Made by a program: the position numbers and the translations under genes
Assembly: GCA_025966295.1 (NCBI GenBank)
Contig: JAOPVD010000105.1
Coordinates: forward strand, 1 to 5,412
Origin: Frankiales bacterium
GTDB lineage: Bacteria > Actinomycetota > Actinomycetes > Mycobacteriales > SCTD01
Direction of reading: 5' to 3'
DNA length: 5,412 bases
Shown: piece by piece, positions 4,953-5,412 of the stretch
How the letters are laid out: each line of letters opens with the position of its first letter
Numbering within the stretch: the first letter of the stretch is position 1
The notes under the pieces: model-generated
Seen by the model: only the letters and a program-made list of their open reading frames with translations
What the model was told of the DNA's origin: nothing
The model's database searches: none

Positions 4953-5412
4953 CGCTGGGTCTCCTGGGTGGAAGTGCACTGCACGGGGGAAGCGGGAACG
5001 GTCGTCACGGGGCTGACCTGGCTGCACGGCACGTCTCGGGACTCGAACGACAGCTCGTTGTAGCCCGTGGCCGCGCCGCCGGGAACGCTGAGGGAGACCC
5101 GGTTCGTGGTCGGACGGCAGGCGCTGCCGCCGACGGCCAGCACGCCGGTGGGCAGGTCCCTCACCCCGGGGGTCTGCACCAGCGCCGGGGTGCTGGAGCA
5201 GGGCAGCCGGGTGAGCGGCTTGAGGGGCCGCTGGGTCAGGGCGTGGAGACCGGCGGGGCGGTGCGCGGAGCCGTTGGTGCCGGTGCCCGGCAGCGCCACC
5301 GTGCCGGCGCCCGTGCGCGGCAGCGCCGCAGAGCTGGCGCCCGCGGTGGTGGTGCTGGTGTTGCCGGCCACGATCGCCTGCTTGGGCGTGAAGGTCCCGG
5401 GGGCGGTCGCGG
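4949..5412 (-). CDS. Partial Ser/Thr/Gly/Pro-rich protein with four cysteines (5' end outside window)
   Basis: The minus-strand frame is open from the right edge to TGA at 4951-4949, giving 153 visible residues. GTG 5371 lies within the frame, but the residues before it (ATAPGTFTPKQAI) read as ordinary coding sequence, so the true start is probably outside. Third positions are overwhelmingly G/C. The visible part is low in charge and rich in Ser, Thr, Gly, Pro and Ala, with cysteines at visible positions 71, 98, 129 and 145, as in many exported proteins. A short internal repeat, ALPRTGAGTVALPGTGTNG (29-47), contains two LPxTG-like pentapeptides but no following membrane helix. The final segment (GYNELSFESRDVPC) is followed by a Thr/Ser/Pro-rich end. 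It overlaps the small secreted peptide gene by 4 bp, implying one transcript. I do not recognise the family, and the signal peptide, if any, is not in view. Confidence 0.72.
   Translation of the reverse strand, partial: ATAPGTFTPKQAIVAGNTSTTTAGASSAALPRTGAGTVALPGTGTNGSAHRPAGLHALTQRPLKPLTRLPCSSTPALVQTPGVRDLPTGVLAVGGSACRPTTNRVSLSVPGGAATGYNELSFESRDVPCSQVSPVTTVPASPVQCTSTQETQR

Noticed and set aside
5271..5330. Two LPxTG-like sortase motifs (LPRTG, LPGTG) in the partial minus-strand protein
   Set aside because: They lie far from the C-terminus with no hydrophobic helix and basic tail behind them, so they are more likely a short internal repeat.

Overview
The base composition is very GC-rich, with almost every third codon position G or C. 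Gene starts are often GTG, and the gene families (a DUF2342/zincin_2 protein beside an SDR and MoaE) are typical of Actinobacteria. My guess is something near the Frankiales/Geodermatophilales. That placement is inference from style and content; no rRNA or marker gene is present to fix it.

Layout. Positions 1-183 hold the last 60 codons of a + strand protein ending in a membrane helix and a basic tail. A crotonase-fold acyl-CoA enzyme (215-994, +) follows. A gene-free stretch of about 470 bp (995-1468) separates it from a convergent DUF2342 putative zinc-metallopeptidase (1469-2866, -). That stretch holds a nested inverted repeat (1014-1083) and a dense group of DnaA-box-like 9-mers (about 1081-1227). 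A gap of about 60 bp then divides the peptidase gene from a divergent set on the + strand: an atypical SDR-fold protein (2928-3983), molybdopterin synthase large subunit MoaE (3993-4403), and, 74 bp on with its own likely -10 box, a 67-residue single-helix membrane protein (4478-4681). A second nested inverted repeat (4692-4757) separates this from a convergent minus-strand pair: a 56-residue secreted peptide with two cysteines (4782-4952) whose start overlaps by ATGA the stop of an upstream Ser/Thr/Gly/Pro-rich protein with four visible cysteines (4949-5412, 5' end outside the window).

How the genes work together. The SDR and moaE are 9 bp apart and probably co-transcribed. The DUF2342 / SDR / MoaE neighbourhood is, as I recall, common in actinobacteria, but its shared function is unknown. 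MoaE makes molybdopterin with MoaD, which is not in this window. The crotonase has no visible partner here. The two minus-strand genes at the right edge look like a translationally coupled exported pair.

Most worth a second look: the DnaA-box-like cluster away from any visible dnaA/dnaN, the SDR that lacks the Tyr-x-x-x-Lys catalytic pair, and the coupled small secreted cysteine peptide. I see no CRISPR array, insertion sequence, tRNA or rRNA.
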